A DNA stretch of 42,319 bases from Nemertoderma westbladi (lineage: Eukaryota > Xenacoelomorpha > Nemertodermatida > Nemertodermatidae). Below the pieces are notes generated by a model. The model was not told the DNA's origin. It ran no database searches and was given only the letters and a program-made list of their open reading frames with translations. Positions 41,200 through 42,319 of the stretch are shown piece by piece (position 1 is the stretch's first letter; each line of letters begins with the position of its first letter). Location: positions 1 to 42,319 of the forward strand of contig JAUCBJ010009026.1 in assembly GCA_032718475.1 (NCBI GenBank). The letters run 5' to 3'. The position numbers were made by a program, and so were the translations under genes.

Positions 41200-42319
41200 T
41201 TCTGGGACTTCGAGCAGCACGTGAACAACTAAACCAGCACGTTAACTAGTCTGGGACTTCGAGCAGCACGTGAACAAATAAACTGGCTGGATACCTAGTC
41301 TGAGACTTCGAGCAGCACGTGAACAACTAAACCAGCACGTTAACTAGTCTGGGGCTTCGAGCAGCACGTGAACAAATGAACTGGCTGGATACCTAGTCTG
41401 GGACTTCGAGCAGCACGTGAACAACTAAACCAGCACGTTACCGTAACTAGTCTGGGACTTCGAGCAGCACGTGAACAACTAAACCAGCACGTTAACTAGT
41501 CTGGGGCATAGAGCAGCACGTGAACAACTAAGCTGGCTGGTTAACAAGTCTGGGACTTCGAGCAGCACGTGAACAACTAAGCCTGCACTTGTTAACTACT
41601 CTGGGACTTCGAGCAGCACGTGAACAACTAAACTCGGCTCGTTACCTAGTCTGGGGCTTCGAGCATGCACGTGAACAAAGCTAAGCCTGCACTGGTTAAC
41701 TAGTCTGGGGCTTCGAGCAGCACGTGAACAACTAAGCCGGCTCGTTAACTAGTCTGAGGCTTCGAGCAGCACGTGAACAAAGCTGAACCTGCACTTGTTA
41801 ACTACTCTGGGGCTTCGACCAGCACGTGAACAACTAAACCAGCACGTTAACTAGTCTGGGGCTTCGAGCAGCACGTGAACAAATAAACTGGCTGGATACC
41901 TAGTCTGGGACTTCGAGCAGCACTGTGAACAACTAAACCAGCACGTTAACTAGTCTGGGACTTCGAGCAGCACTTGAACAACTAATCTGACTGGTTAACT
42001 AGTCTGAGACTTCGAGCAGCACGTGAACAACTAAGCTGACTTGTTAACTAGTCTGGGACTTCGAGCAGCACGTGAACAAAACTAAACCAGCACGTTAACT
42101 AGTTTGGGGCTTCGAGCAGCACGTGAACTAAGCTAAGCCTGCACTGGTTAACTATAGTCTGGGGCTTCGAGCAGCACGTGAAAAACTAAACCAGCACGTT
42201 AACTAGTCTGGGGCTTCAAGCAGTACGTGAACAACTAAGCTGACTGGTTAACTATAGTCTGGGACTTCCAGTAGCATGTGAACAACTAAGCTGACTGGTT
42301 AACTAGTCTGGGACTTCGA
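41200..42319. repeat. 49-bp satellite with CACGTG in most units, open at right edge
   Basis: The unit is built from tctgggacttcgagcagcac, gtgaacaactaaacc and agcacgttaactag. About 22 units fit before the window ends, and I count an intact CACGTG palindrome in 18. Units vary in a second half-segment (aaccagcacg, ctggctgg, cctgcactgg). The array continues beyond the window. Confidence 0.9.

Overview
This is a repeat-dense stretch of animal nuclear DNA. The only host gene I can recognise is the first coding exon of the Tudor-SN/SND1 gene, on the minus strand at the left edge (1-496). Nearly everything else is mobile or tandemly repeated DNA. The AT-rich composition, the many short palindromes (taggccta, taccggta) and the mix of BEL/Pao, RTE-like, Harbinger-like and foldback elements suggest an invertebrate, possibly a marine deuterostome. 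Composition alone does not prove that.

Layout. 1-496: SND1 exon. 497-1950: its upstream flank. 1951-4244: a nested pair, in which a 5'-truncated RTE-like LINE (minus strand, 12-bp target duplication) sits inside the left terminal inverted repeat of a 144-bp MITE. 4400-17013: a complete BEL/Pao LTR retrotransposon on the minus strand ('element A') with two 1246-bp LTRs that differ at about six positions by eye and a 5-bp target duplication (ccggg). It keeps gag, zinc knuckles and protease but has lost reverse transcriptase and nearly all of integrase through deletions that leave the frame open. 17020-22618: a run of small non-autonomous repeats, namely a foldback-like minisatellite element, a tRNA-derived SINE, a Harbinger-like MITE with TTA duplication, a long-TIR element, a 180-bp hairpin and a further inverted repeat. 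22617-35474: a second, older BEL/Pao copy on the plus strand ('element B'). It is 5'-truncated, with broken gag, one in-frame stop, an otherwise long pol, and a 3' LTR. 35475-42319: no gene; a 1.7-kb foldback element built from a 12-bp minisatellite in inverted arms, then a 49-bp satellite rich in CACGTG running off the right edge.

Elements A and B belong to related subfamilies. Both carry, between pol and the 3' LTR, an unusual 3-kb region: an AT-rich spacer with a duplicated module of about 180 bp, then a decayed third open reading frame (ORF3) that ends in a lysine/arginine-rich tail. ORF3 has no visible signal peptide or membrane segment, so it does not look like an envelope gene, and I do not recognise it. 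A looks young although it lacks its own polymerase and integrase. The simplest reading is that a relative encoding them supplied these enzymes in trans.
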